From NCBI GenBank assembly GCA_016223135.1, contig JACRPQ010000010.1:62001-126000 (forward strand): DNA of 64,000 nucleotides. The letters run 5' to 3'. The position numbers were made by a program, and so were the translations under genes. Positions 1 to 7,457 of this stretch are shown here, in pieces. Source of the stretch: Chloroflexota bacterium (GTDB lineage: Bacteria > Chloroflexota > Anaerolineae > Anaerolineales > Villigracilaceae). Below the pieces are notes generated by a model. It saw only the letters and a list, made by a program, of their open reading frames with translations, did not search any database and was not told the origin of the DNA. Each line of letters opens with the position of its first letter. Position 1 is the first letter of the stretch.

Positions 1-1
1 T

Positions 2-640
2 GGTAAATCGAACGACCGCCTGCTTGTTGCCCTTGCCAATGATGATGGCGCGCCCCTCGTTCCAGTCCATATCGCCGCGGCGCAAAGCGCAGGCTTCGTG
101 AACGCGCAGTCCCGTATCCGCCAGGGTGAGCAGGAACGCCCGGTCACGCATTGCGCGTAGATGAACAATGGCAGGGGAATCACCGTCATCGGGCAGGGAA
201 ACAAGGTTCGGCAGTTGCTCCACTTTTTCTAAAATCCGCTCGATTTCGTAAGTGGGGAACTGGGGGAAGGTGACGCCGGGGCGGCGCGAACGCTGGCGTA
301 TAAGCACACGCACGCGCGACTGGTTGACTTCCGCCAGTCGCTCCGAGTCAATGAAGAGGTAGAAACCTTTCACAGCCTGCAGGTAGAGTTGTTCGGTGGC
401 GGTCGAGTAGGCGTGCAGGTATTCGATGAACGGCGAGAGGAAATCTTCGGAGAGTTTGGTAATGGGAGCGGTATCAGGGTCCAGCCATTTTTCGGTCAGC
501 ACGCTGCGGAAGATTTGCATCGCATTTTTATACGCAAGCCAGGTGTGCTTGCTGCGGGAGGTCTTGATCATGTCCAGATAGCGGCTGATGGTCTGGGAAA
601 TGGTCGGAGGATTTGCCTCGATGGCTGTCATGATGGTCAT
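2..640 (-). CDS. Tyrosine recombinase (XerC/D-like), partial at left edge
   Basis: The minus strand reads open from an ATG at 640 to the window edge, giving 213 residues without a stop. The first 110 or so residues are helical with aromatic positions typical of the SAM-like core-binding domain of phage integrases. Around residue 180 the motif DTGLRVHEAC carries the first catalytic arginine, followed by LRRGDMDW and a GKGNKQ turn, the usual start of the catalytic domain. The remaining catalytic residues (HxxR, H/W, Y) lie outside the window. A second in-frame ATG at 631 is equally possible, and neither has a clear Shine-Dalgarno sequence. The gene is divergent from the CHAT unit. It could be a chromosomal XerC/D or a mobile-element integrase; the visible part cannot decide. 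Confidence 0.85.
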   Translation of the reverse strand, partial: MTIMTAIEANPPTISQTISRYLDMIKTSRSKHTWLAYKNAMQIFRSVLTEKWLDPDTAPITKLSEDFLSPFIEYLHAYSTATEQLYLQAVKGFYLFIDSERLAEVNQSRVRVLIRQRSRRPGVTFPQFPTYEIERILEKVEQLPNLVSLPDDGDSPAIVHLRAMRDRAFLLTLADTGLRVHEACALRRGDMDWNEGRAIIIGKGNKQAVVRFT

Positions 641-754
641 TATACGAATTTTGGCGCTCTTGTCAATGTTTTTGATAATAATACTTATCGAAAACATAAT
701 CAAATTACGATTGCTTGCCGCACTTGGTCAAAAGCAAACCGCTCCCCTGCTCGG

Positions 755-793
755 CAGTTATCAGTAATCAGTTATCAGTGGACAGTAATCAGT
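755..793. repeat. Short reiterated TATCAGT/AATCAGT tract in a 347-bp gene-free gap
   Basis: Between the recombinase start (640) and the small zinc protein (988) no gene is supported. The gap contains several near-copies of cagttatcagt and cagtaatcagt, followed by further degenerate copies (ctgatgacgg, cactgatcactgg) to about 860. Such tracts occur as low-complexity intergenic repeats in many bacteria. No terminator or clear promoter was recognised here. Confidence 0.5.
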
Positions 794-987
794 CGTTGAC
801 GTGAGAGAGAACGATGCTTGGATGACAGACTGAAAACTGATGACGGATCACTGATCACTGGAAGCCCCCCTGCCCCACTGCGGCTTTCTCCAAAAAGTGC
901 GTATCAGCACTTGTCTGTTCCACGTCTTGCATCTATACTCGGTTCAACTTGGTCATCTCTGTTGTCTGTTGCATGAAGGGAGTTTCT

Positions 988-1209
988 ATGCCGAAATTTT
1001 TGTTCTCAAAATGCCCAAACTGCAAGAAGGAAAATCGAGACAACTGGCTCGATCTGACCTCATCCAAACCCGGCGCCAAGGTCTTCCGCTCTGTGAACCT
1101 GCCCGCTGACCGGGAACAGCGCAGTTTCGTGGTGACCTGTAAATATTGCCACGCTCGCTACAAAGTGACGTTGCCTCAAAGCCAGGGAGAAGACCATGCC
1201 AACGCCTAA
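988..1209 (+). CDS. Small zinc-ribbon protein, 73 aa
   Basis: The ATG at 988 is preceded by gaaggga at a good distance, which favours it over the upstream ATG at 949. The 73-residue product has CPNC near the start (KCPNCKKEN) and CKYC near residue 50, the two knuckles of a treble-clef or zinc-ribbon fold. Nothing else in it is recognisable. Its last codons overlap the start of the membrane protein gene by 14 bp, so the two are probably co-translated and also co-transcribed with the CHAT gene. Its role is unknown; an adaptor or nucleic-acid or peptide sensor in the CHAT unit is a guess. Confidence 0.7.
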   Translation: MPKFLFSKCPNCKKENRDNWLDLTSSKPGAKVFRSVNLPADREQRSFVVTCKYCHARYKVTLPQSQGEDHANA

Positions 1210-1642
1210 AATTTACACGGAATCAGAACCACTGAGCAAAGCGGACGAAGACTTGCTCGATTATTTCAAGAACATCGAAAAGAATTCTCTGGACACGCTC
1301 GAAAGCGCCGCCCGACAGATCATCAGCCTGGTAACCACCCTGCTGGGGTTGTTCTTCGGCGTATTGGCATTCAAAGACAATCCCGCCTACCTTGGCATGG
1401 ATGCAATTCGACTTGCCGGAGCGCTCTCTGCCGGCATGTACATTGCCGCGCTGTTCTTCGCCCTGGATGTGGTCATGCCGCGGCGATTGGACATTCCTTC
1501 CGCCGACCTGGATGCGATGAAACAGCTGCTCATCACCCTCTTCGACCGCAAGAACCGCTCCCTGCTGTGGGCGCAAATTGCCTTTGGCATCGGGACGGTC
1601 TGGCTGTTCATTCTCATTCTGATCCTGCTCTTTCGGGGGTAG
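1196..1642 (+). CDS. Small membrane protein of the CHAT unit, 148 aa
   Basis: This 148-residue protein has a polar, helical first third and three hydrophobic segments at about residues 42-60, 72-92 and 124-146. The last ends almost at the C-terminus with a short basic tail. It overlaps the zinc-ribbon gene by 14 bp and is followed after two bases by the GTG start of the CHAT-ATPase-TPR gene, so the three form one translationally coupled unit. No family was recognised. In conflict systems that combine a CHAT peptidase with a STAND ATPase, small membrane proteins can be the effector that damages the membrane; that role here is inference from position and topology only. It lacks the size expected of a bacterial gasdermin. 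Confidence 0.75.
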   Translation: MPTPKIYTESEPLSKADEDLLDYFKNIEKNSLDTLESAARQIISLVTTLLGLFFGVLAFKDNPAYLGMDAIRLAGALSAGMYIAALFFALDVVMPRRLDIPSADLDAMKQLLITLFDRKNRSLLWAQIAFGIGTVWLFILILILLFRG

Positions 1643-1644
1643 CC

Positions 1645-4600
1645 GTGCTGGAACTTACACTGCAACTCAATTCATCGAATGGACAGGTGACCGTCGCCGC
1701 CAACGGGACGCAAAGTCATGTTTTCTCCATAAGCGACTTGGCGTTCTCCAAAGAGGATGTGGCGGAGTTCTTTGTCTCACCAAGAGAATATGGTTCGCGG
1801 TTGTATCGCGCCCTGTTTGCTGAAAATTCCGAGGCAGGACGCGCGCTCGGGGCGCTGCCGCGCACCCTGACCGAGGCGGGACGCGTTGCCCTGCGCCTCG
1901 AACACAACTTGCTCAACCAACTCCCTTGGGAGTATCTGCATGACGGCAGCGATTATCTTGCCGTGCAGCGTCCCTTTGTGCGGGTGGTGAGGGGCGAGGC
2001 AGGAAACAACCCTGCTCTGGCTGACCGTATTTCCCTGCTCTTCCTGCCCTCCGACCCGCTTTTGTACAACGGCGACCCGCCGCGTTATCACCTTGGCGTG
2101 GATGCGGAATGGGACGAACTTAAAAGGACCTTGCAGGAAAGCCAGCCGGCAGTGGACTTGGAAAAAGTTCAGCCGCCCTCCCTAAAGGCGCTGCAGGCAA
2201 AACTGGCAGGCAAGCGGAACGTCATCGTCCATTTTACGGGACACGGCGACCTCGATGACGGCAAAGCCCGCCTGATCTTCGAACAGCCGAGCGGCGTTGC
2301 GGACCCGGTGACCGCCTCGCAGGTGAGCGCCCAATGGCGCGGACGCGCCTCCCTTGTTGTGCTTTCCGCTTGCCTGAGCGCTGTGCCGGGCGAGAGCGCG
2401 GAAGCCAACCTGGCGCGCCTGCTGTGCGAGGAGGGCGCGCCTTTCGTGCTCGGCATGCAGATGGTCGTGCCGGATTTTGCGGCGCGTCAGTTCACAACCA
2501 TGTTTTACCGTTACCTGCTGGCAGGCGAGGACATTTACGAAGCGGTGCGGCAGGCGCGGCTGGCGACCCTTCCTGACGAAATAGCAATGGGCATCCCTGT
2601 GCTTTATACAACAGATGCGGCGCAGGCGGGGATCCTCCGTCCACGCGGGAGCGGCTTGCAGGTCCGCGAAACGCCGCGCCCCCTGCTTGAGGGACTTCCG
2701 ACCATCGTGAGCGGCTTTTTTGGACGTCACGCGGAACTGGCGCGGATCGGCGAACTGTTGACCGCCGACCGTCCCCGCCAAGGAGAAACCTATCCCCCGC
2801 TGACCGTCACCCTGCACGGCGCGGGCGGCATCGGCAAAACCGCCCTGCTGGTGAAAGCCGCCGAACGCTTTGCCTGGAGGTTCAACGGCGTGATCGCCAT
2901 CCCGCTGGACCCCCTCCCAGCCTCCCCCGAAAGCCTGCTCGAACGGCTGGAAAAACTGCTGGGCGTCAAGCCAGACCTTTCCGCGGACCGCGCCGCCCGC
3001 TTCGAGGCGCTTGCCAACGCCATGCACGGCAGGAACATCCTGCTTTGCCTGGATAATTTCGAGAGCATATTTCACGCAAGCGGAGAAAAAAAGGCTGAAG
3101 CCTCGGCGCTCTACCGATTTTTCGAACAACTGCCTGCCCGCGGCGTGACCCTGCTGGTCTCCAGCCGCGAGAACACCAAACTGCCCAACGAGCAGATTGT
3201 GGATATCAGGGGGCTGGACGCTTATTTCGGCGGCGAGTTGTTCAAGTCGCTGGTGCGGAACGAGGCGCGCCGCAGCCTATTGAGCGATGAAGACTGCCGC
3301 CAAGCCAGCCGCGCTGTGGGCGGGCATCCCCTTGCCATCCGCTTGATTGCGCCGGTCTTCGATGGCGGCGAGGGGCGGGACATCGAAGAATTCCTCGCCC
3401 GGCTTGGCGAGATCCTGCCAGCCGCCGCCAAGACGCTGGCAAACGGCGCGCGGCACGACACCTTGCAAGCCTGTTTCGATTTCTCGCTCTCCCACTTCGA
3501 GTCCAGCGCGCCCGAACTGGTGAGCGCCATTGCCCGCCTGAGCGAGTTCTCCGGCGCCTTTTTGGATTGGCTCGCAGCGCCGGTGATGTTTGGGGCGGGA
3601 AAGATTCTGGAAAACGACGCAAGCCAAAAGCAGGCGTTTGCAGACTCCGCCCGGCTGCTGCACCGCCTGTACGAGGGCGGATTGCTGGAGAGCGAAACGC
3701 TCCCAATCAACGAACAGGAGAGCCTGACCTTCTACAGCCTGCACCCCGCCCTGCGCCCCTTTGCGCGGGCGCGGCTGAGACAGGAAGAAAAACAGGACGC
3801 GGAGGACGGCTTTTTCCTTGCCATGCGGCATCTGGGCAGGATTTGTTACCCTGCCGGCGAGGGAGGAGGCATATATGCCCATTTTTCGCTGGCGCTGACT
3901 GCCTTCCGCGCCCTGCCCGATCTGCGCCGCGCTGCCAGCCTGCGGTTGGATGCTGACGCTTCCAATTTGTGTTATCACACCGCCTTCCTCCTCACCCACT
4001 TCGGCGACCTGGACGGGGCGATGAAACTCTACCAGCAGGCTCTGCAAATTTTGGAAGGGCTGGGCGACCTGCAAGGCAAATCCGCCACGCTGCATAACAT
4101 GGCGCAGATTTACGTGACGCGCGGCGACCTGGACGGGGCGATGAAACTCTACCAGCAGTCGCTCGAAATCAAGGAAGGGCTGGGCGACCTGCAAGGCAAA
4201 TCCGCCACGCTGATTAACATGGGAGTTGTACTGTTCCAAAATGAGCGCTATGCCGAATCGTTATCAGCCATTTTGTCGGGCCTGCAAATTTTAATTCAAC
4301 TTGGCGCAAAATTGGATATTCAAACAGCAGTCGGGCTGTTGAAACAATTCCAGCAGGCATTGGGAATGGAACGCTTTGCTCTGTTATGGGAAGAAGTTAC
4401 AGGAAGTCCAGAACTTCCCGATTGGCTGGCGCAATCTACCCTCACCCCCGCCCCACCTGCCCCCGTTAGGGGGTCTCCCACAGGGAGAGGGGAGTCGCAA
4501 GGCATGACTGCCGAGCAGTTCATCGCGGCGACGATTCGATCTGCAAGGGAGAAGCGCCCGGAAGCGGAGCAGTTCTTTACAGCGGCGCAGAAGATGGCGG

Positions 4601-4749
4601 CGGATTCAAGCGCGCCAAAAGAACTTCAAGAGTTGGGCAGGGTCTTGCAGAGGGTCATGCTTGGTGAGAGGAAGGTGGATTTATCGGGTCTGCCCGAGGC
4701 GTGGGCGGAGGAGATAAAGAAAGCCATCCACGAATACGACCACGAATAA
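1645..4749 (+). CDS. CHAT-protease / STAND ATPase / TPR protein
   Basis: I chose the GTG at 1645 because it follows gggggt and sits two bases after the previous stop; the frame is open further upstream to 1567. The 1034-aa product has an N-terminal CHAT caspase-like domain. Its histidine is in HFTGHGD (H200) and its cysteine in LSACLS (C243). A P-loop NTPase follows, with Walker A GAGGIGKT (K398) and a Walker B-like ILLCLDNFE near 463-471, then a winged-helix-like stretch. TPR repeats occupy about 780-870, and a conserved-looking helical tail lies at 955-1034. Such proteins are proposed intracellular sensors: the TPRs detect a trigger, the ATPase oligomerises and the CHAT domain cleaves a partner. 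The neighbouring membrane protein is the obvious candidate partner. Two repeats listed separately lie inside the gene. Confidence 0.85.
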   Translation: MLELTLQLNSSNGQVTVAANGTQSHVFSISDLAFSKEDVAEFFVSPREYGSRLYRALFAENSEAGRALGALPRTLTEAGRVALRLEHNLLNQLPWEYLHDGSDYLAVQRPFVRVVRGEAGNNPALADRISLLFLPSDPLLYNGDPPRYHLGVDAEWDELKRTLQESQPAVDLEKVQPPSLKALQAKLAGKRNVIVHFTGHGDLDDGKARLIFEQPSGVADPVTASQVSAQWRGRASLVVLSACLSAVPGESAEANLARLLCEEGAPFVLGMQMVVPDFAARQFTTMFYRYLLAGEDIYEAVRQARLATLPDEIAMGIPVLYTTDAAQAGILRPRGSGLQVRETPRPLLEGLPTIVSGFFGRHAELARIGELLTADRPRQGETYPPLTVTLHGAGGIGKTALLVKAAERFAWRFNGVIAIPLDPLPASPESLLERLEKLLGVKPDLSADRAARFEALANAMHGRNILLCLDNFESIFHASGEKKAEASALYRFFEQLPARGVTLLVSSRENTKLPNEQIVDIRGLDAYFGGELFKSLVRNEARRSLLSDEDCRQASRAVGGHPLAIRLIAPVFDGGEGRDIEEFLARLGEILPAAAKTLANGARHDTLQACFDFSLSHFESSAPELVSAIARLSEFSGAFLDWLAAPVMFGAGKILENDASQKQAFADSARLLHRLYEGGLLESETLPINEQESLTFYSLHPALRPFARARLRQEEKQDAEDGFFLAMRHLGRICYPAGEGGGIYAHFSLALTAFRALPDLRRAASLRLDADASNLCYHTAFLLTHFGDLDGAMKLYQQALQILEGLGDLQGKSATLHNMAQIYVTRGDLDGAMKLYQQSLEIKEGLGDLQGKSATLINMGVVLFQNERYAESLSAILSGLQILIQLGAKLDIQTAVGLLKQFQQALGMERFALLWEEVTGSPELPDWLAQSTLTPAPPAPVRGSPTGRGESQGMTAEQFIAATIRSAREKRPEAEQFFTAAQKMAADSSAPKELQELGRVLQRVMLGERKVDLSGLPEAWAEEIKKAIHEYDHE
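4002..4213 (+). repeat. Tandem 120-bp duplication encoding two TPR units
   Basis: Two nearly identical segments, 4002-4093 and 4122-4213, are spaced exactly 120 bp apart inside the CHAT gene. Each encodes the 40-residue unit beginning GDLDGAMKLYQQ. The very high DNA identity points to a recent duplication or ongoing copy-number change of the TPR sensor arm. Confidence 0.85.
4438..4498 (+). repeat. Double-hairpin repeat inserted in frame in the CHAT gene
   Basis: The stretch contains ccccc-gtta-ggggg followed by tctccc-aca-gggaga and reads as a proline/glycine-rich insert (TLTPAPPAPVRG and on). This resembles the short dyad-rich intergenic repeats found scattered in many genomes, here carried inside the coding frame as a linker between the TPR region and the C-terminal helical tail. 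Confidence 0.55.
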
Positions 4750-4787
4750 ACGAATGAGGGTATGCGGCATTCGAGACGTGGTTGGCG

Positions 4788-4831
4788 AATGTCATTGCGA
4801 GGGATGTCTTGACGTTACTCGCAATGACATT
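4788..4831. repeat. Palindromic repeat (GTCATTGCGAG type)
   Basis: Two perfect 14-bp arms (aatgtcattgcgag and its reverse complement) flank a 16-base loop in the gap between the CHAT and SET genes. The sequence type is a dispersed intergenic palindrome seen in many bacteria. It could also act as a weak transcription stop, but there is no T tract. Confidence 0.6.
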
Positions 4832-4928
4832 GCCTTAAAGTTTTGCTTATCAACCTCCAAAACTCTTGAAATTATTTTCATTCACGTTATACTGTTACGG
4901 AAACAAACGAGGAGAAAGGAACATCATT

Positions 4929-5423
4929 ATGTCTTCCATGGAAACGCTCACAATCAAAACAGAAAATAAATTTAGAAGTTTGATTACCAAGCGCGCTTAC
5001 AAAAAGGGTGAAATCATCTGCGAGATTCCCACCGATAAGATTGTCAGCAAGCCCAACCGCTACACCGTCCAGATTGACCGCGACAAGCATACCGACGTGG
5101 GCAAACTGGCGGCGCTCAATCACTCCTGCGATCCAAACGTGATTCTGGATACCGAGCATCTGCTGGTCTATGCCTGCAAGGACATCGAAAAAGGCGAGGA
5201 ACTCTCGTTCTTCTATCCCTCCACCGAATGGGAGATGGATGCGCCGTTCATTTGTCTGTGCGGCGCGGCGAACTGCATCCACGTCGTCGCCGGCGCGCGC
5301 TTCCTGCCGCTCTCCACGCTGGAGCATCACTTCCTGAACAAACACATCCGCGAATACATGATCGAATTGCTGGAGAACACCGAACTTCACTTGAAGAGAC
5401 TACAGCAGGAATTTGCGGGATAA
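4929..5423 (+). CDS. SET-domain protein (putative lysine methyltransferase)
   Basis: The ATG at 4929 is preceded by gaggagaaagg, which makes it the likely start. The 164-aa product carries the SET signature NHSCDPN (residues 64-70) and GEELSFFY (89-96). A cysteine cluster (C109, C111, C116) resembles the post-SET zinc site, together with AGARFLPL. SET proteins transfer a methyl group from S-adenosylmethionine to lysine side chains; the bacterial substrate cannot be told from sequence. At 164 residues it is a minimal SET protein with no extra domains. A strong intrinsic terminator follows directly. Confidence 0.85.
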   Translation: MSSMETLTIKTENKFRSLITKRAYKKGEIICEIPTDKIVSKPNRYTVQIDRDKHTDVGKLAALNHSCDPNVILDTEHLLVYACKDIEKGEELSFFYPSTEWEMDAPFICLCGAANCIHVVAGARFLPLSTLEHHFLNKHIREYMIELLENTELHLKRLQQEFAG

Positions 5424-5436
5424 TGCCCTGCACAAT

Positions 5437-5465
5437 AAAAACTCCGGCGCCGCGCCGGAGTTTTT
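5437..5465 (+). terminator. Intrinsic terminator after the SET gene
   Basis: The stem aaaaactccggcg pairs with cgccggagttttt around a three-base loop and ends in a T run, 14 bases after the SET stop codon. Confidence 0.9.
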
Positions 5466-5577
5466 ATCAGACTTTCAGACATACGCTTCATACGCCGCCG
5501 ACAACTGTTTCGTCAACGCCCCACGCTCCCCTCCCCCTCGGCGCTTCACGAAAGCGCCTATTGAAATTCGACTTGAT

Positions 5578-6195
5578 ATGGAAAACCCAGCCATCACCGC
5601 CGTCATTTTCGATTTCGGCAATGTCCTCGTCGAATGGAATCCGCGATACATCTACCGCCGCTTCTTCCCCAACGACCCGCAAGGCATGGAGCGCTTTTTC
5701 AAAGAGGTGGATTTCATGGGCTGGAACGCCCAGCAGGACAAAGGGCGCACGTTCAAGGAAGGCGTGGCTGCCATTTCGGCGCAGTTTCCCCACTACGCCC
5801 ATCTCTTCCAGGCATATCAGGACCACTGGCAGGAATCAATTGGCAATGCGCTTTGGGAAACCATCGAGATTGCCAAACTTCTCAAGCAAAAAGGATACCC
5901 GCTCTACGGGCTGAGCAACTGGTCTGCCGAGACCTTCCCCTACGCGCGGCAAAAATTCGATTTCTTCGACCTCTTCGACGACATCGTCATCTCCGGCTAT
6001 GTCGGCTATGTCAAACCCGAGCCGCAGATTTATTCCATCCTGCTCGAGAAAATCCAACGCTCCGCCGGCGAATGTTTGTTCATTGACGATTCGTTGCCAA
6101 ATATCCAACAGGCGAATACAATGGGCTTCCAGACCATTCACTTCCAGACCCCCGAACAATTGAAAACCGAACTCTCCCAACTGGGGCTTCTATAA
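5578..6195 (+). CDS. HAD-superfamily hydrolase (YihX-like)
   Basis: The frame is open from 5413, but that would run through the terminator, so the ATG at 5578 is preferred (205 aa). Motif I is DFGNVL with the nucleophile D12, in the D-x-G-x-V form used by YihX-like and epoxide-hydrolase-N-terminal-like phosphatases. Motif II serine lies in GLSNWS, motif III lysine in YVKPEPQIY, and motif IV is FIDDS. The cap is the small four-helix type of HAD subfamily IA. It probably dephosphorylates a small phosphoester; the substrate is unknown. Its stop is one base from the start of the prenyl synthase gene, so the two are co-transcribed. A link to terpenoid metabolism is possible but unproven. Confidence 0.85.
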   Translation: MENPAITAVIFDFGNVLVEWNPRYIYRRFFPNDPQGMERFFKEVDFMGWNAQQDKGRTFKEGVAAISAQFPHYAHLFQAYQDHWQESIGNALWETIEIAKLLKQKGYPLYGLSNWSAETFPYARQKFDFFDLFDDIVISGYVGYVKPEPQIYSILLEKIQRSAGECLFIDDSLPNIQQANTMGFQTIHFQTPEQLKTELSQLGLL

Positions 6196-6196
6196 C

Positions 6197-7198
6197 ATGG
6201 ACATCAAAACGCTTCTCCCCGACATCGAACAGGAACTGCAGCGACAAGTTGCGCGTCTCGACCAGCCGCGCACTCGTCCCTTTCACGAGATGCTGACCTA
6301 TCACATGGGTTGGACAGGCAAAGGCGCGGGTCCCGAAGCGACGGGCAAACGCCTCCGTCCGCTTTTGGTTTTGCTGACCAATGCCTCTTGCGGAGGCGAT
6401 TGGCGCCGGGCGCTTCCGGCTGCCGCCGCCGTCGAACTGGTTCACAACTTTTCGCTGGTACACGACGACATTCAGGATAACTCCCCCAAGCGCCGCGGAC
6501 GAGATACCGTCTGGCTCCAATGGGGCGCGCCGATGGCAATCAATGTGGGAGACGCGCTGTTTGTTTTATCAAACCAGGCGATCATGGACTTGAAGGAAAA
6601 TTACCCCGCCGAGACAGTCGTCCGCGCGGCGGAAATTCTGCACAATACCTGTCTCGACCTGACACGCGGACAATTTTTGGATATGTCCTTCGAGAAACGA
6701 ACCGACCTCACGACCGATGATTACTGGTACATGATTACCGGCAAAACGGCGGCGCTGCTTTCGGCGTGTTGTCACATTGGGGCTTTGCTGGGCGGAGCAG
6801 ATGAAGCCAGGCAGGATGCCTACCGCTCCTTCGGTCACTACCTGGGGCTGGCGTTTCAAGTGCAGGATGACATTCTTGGCATCTGGGGCAACGAAGCAAT
6901 CACAGGCAAGTCTGCCGCAAGTGACCTGGTGGAGGGAAAAAACTCCCTGCCGGTGCTGGCAGGGCTGGCAGCAAACAAGAAGTTCGCAGCGCGCTGGCGG
7001 CAGGGACCTATCCATGCCTTTGAGGTGGAAGAGTTGGCAAAACTGCTGGCAGCAGAGGGTGGATATGAAATCGCTCACGAGGCGGCAAAACAGATGACCG
7101 ACCTGGCGCTGCTGAATCTTCAGGAGGCAGACCCGCAGGGTGAAGCGGGCGACGCGCTCTTCGAGTTGGCAGAAAGGCTTCTTAAGCGGGAGCAGTAA
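6197..7198 (+). CDS. Polyprenyl diphosphate synthase (GGPP synthase-like)
   Basis: This 333-aa protein has the hallmarks of trans-isoprenyl diphosphate synthases. KRLRPLLVLL binds isopentenyl diphosphate. The first aspartate-rich motif is VHDDIQDNSPKRRG (DDxxD), and the second is FQVQDDILGIWG, followed by KSAASDLVEGKNS. These enzymes condense isopentenyl diphosphate with allylic diphosphates to make C15-C20 or longer chains for carotenoids, quinones or lipid carriers. The full length and both metal-binding motifs suggest an active enzyme. Chain length cannot be read securely. It sits directly behind the HAD hydrolase and before the tRNA-Gly promoter. Confidence 0.92.
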   Translation: MDIKTLLPDIEQELQRQVARLDQPRTRPFHEMLTYHMGWTGKGAGPEATGKRLRPLLVLLTNASCGGDWRRALPAAAAVELVHNFSLVHDDIQDNSPKRRGRDTVWLQWGAPMAINVGDALFVLSNQAIMDLKENYPAETVVRAAEILHNTCLDLTRGQFLDMSFEKRTDLTTDDYWYMITGKTAALLSACCHIGALLGGADEARQDAYRSFGHYLGLAFQVQDDILGIWGNEAITGKSAASDLVEGKNSLPVLAGLAANKKFAARWRQGPIHAFEVEELAKLLAAEGGYEIAHEAAKQMTDLALLNLQEADPQGEAGDALFELAERLLKREQ

Positions 7199-7243
7199 AC
7201 AGGTCCGTGATGAGGCGGCGGCAGTTCGTTGCAGGAACGTTGC

Positions 7244-7272
7244 TTGACATCCCTCCAACGGATCGCTATAAT
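7244..7272 (+). promoter_or_regulatory. Sigma-70-type promoter of tRNA-Gly
   Basis: Perfect TTGACA (7244-7249) and TATAAT (7267-7272) hexamers are separated by 17 bp and end 12 bases before the tRNA. This is the textbook consensus and identifies the housekeeping promoter form in this genome. Confidence 0.9.
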
Positions 7273-7284
7273 CCCAGCCATCAT

Positions 7285-7356
7285 GCGGGTGTAGTTCAGC
7301 GGTAGAACGCTTGCTTCCCAAGCAAGATATCGTGGGTTCGAGTCCCATCACCCGCT
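7285..7356 (+). tRNA. tRNA-Gly (anticodon CCC)
   Basis: The acceptor arm gcgggtg pairs with cacccgc, followed by discriminator T; no CCA is encoded. The anticodon stem cttgc/gcaag encloses the loop ttCCCaa, reading GGG glycine codons. The T arm gtggg-ttcgagt-cccat is canonical. The 3' part from 7313 is repeated exactly at 16694, showing that an element integrated in this gene and rebuilt its 3' end. Confidence 0.95.
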
Positions 7357-7412
7357 CAAAATGCCGAGGAGAGACTCTCGGCATTTCTGTTTTGCAACTG
7401 TAAGGTGACTGT
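7313..7412 (+). repeat. attL of the integrated element
   Basis: These 100 bases, covering the 3' 44 bases of tRNA-Gly, its terminator and 20-odd bases beyond, are identical to 16694-16793. Identity breaks at 7312/16693 and at 7413/16794. Integration in the 3' part of a tRNA next to an integrase gene is the classic arrangement for tyrosine-recombinase elements. Confidence 0.95.
7359..7392 (+). terminator. Terminator of tRNA-Gly
   Basis: The stem aaatgccgag / ctcggcattt (7359-7368 and 7377-7386) is followed by ctgtttt. It lies within the 100-bp repeat, so an identical copy is present at the far end of the integrated element (about 16740-16773). Confidence 0.8.
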
Positions 7413-7457
7413 TATGCCAAAAACGCCGTTTTTTGCTGAAAAGACTGCGTTTTTGTC

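Noticed and set aside
389-799. Plus-strand open frame of 136 codons
   Set aside because: It lies opposite the clear recombinase frame and runs into the TATCAGT repeat tract; no domain or ribosome-binding site.
1567-1644. N-terminal extension of the CHAT gene
   Set aside because: These 26 codons overlap the membrane protein gene, whereas the GTG at 1645 has a good ribosome-binding site.
2182-3129. 315-codon minus-strand frame inside the CHAT gene
   Set aside because: It is a shadow of the GC-rich coding frame with low-complexity composition and no motif.
5413-5577. Upstream extension of the HAD hydrolase
   Set aside because: It would translate through the SET-gene terminator; the HAD fold begins at the ATG at 5578.
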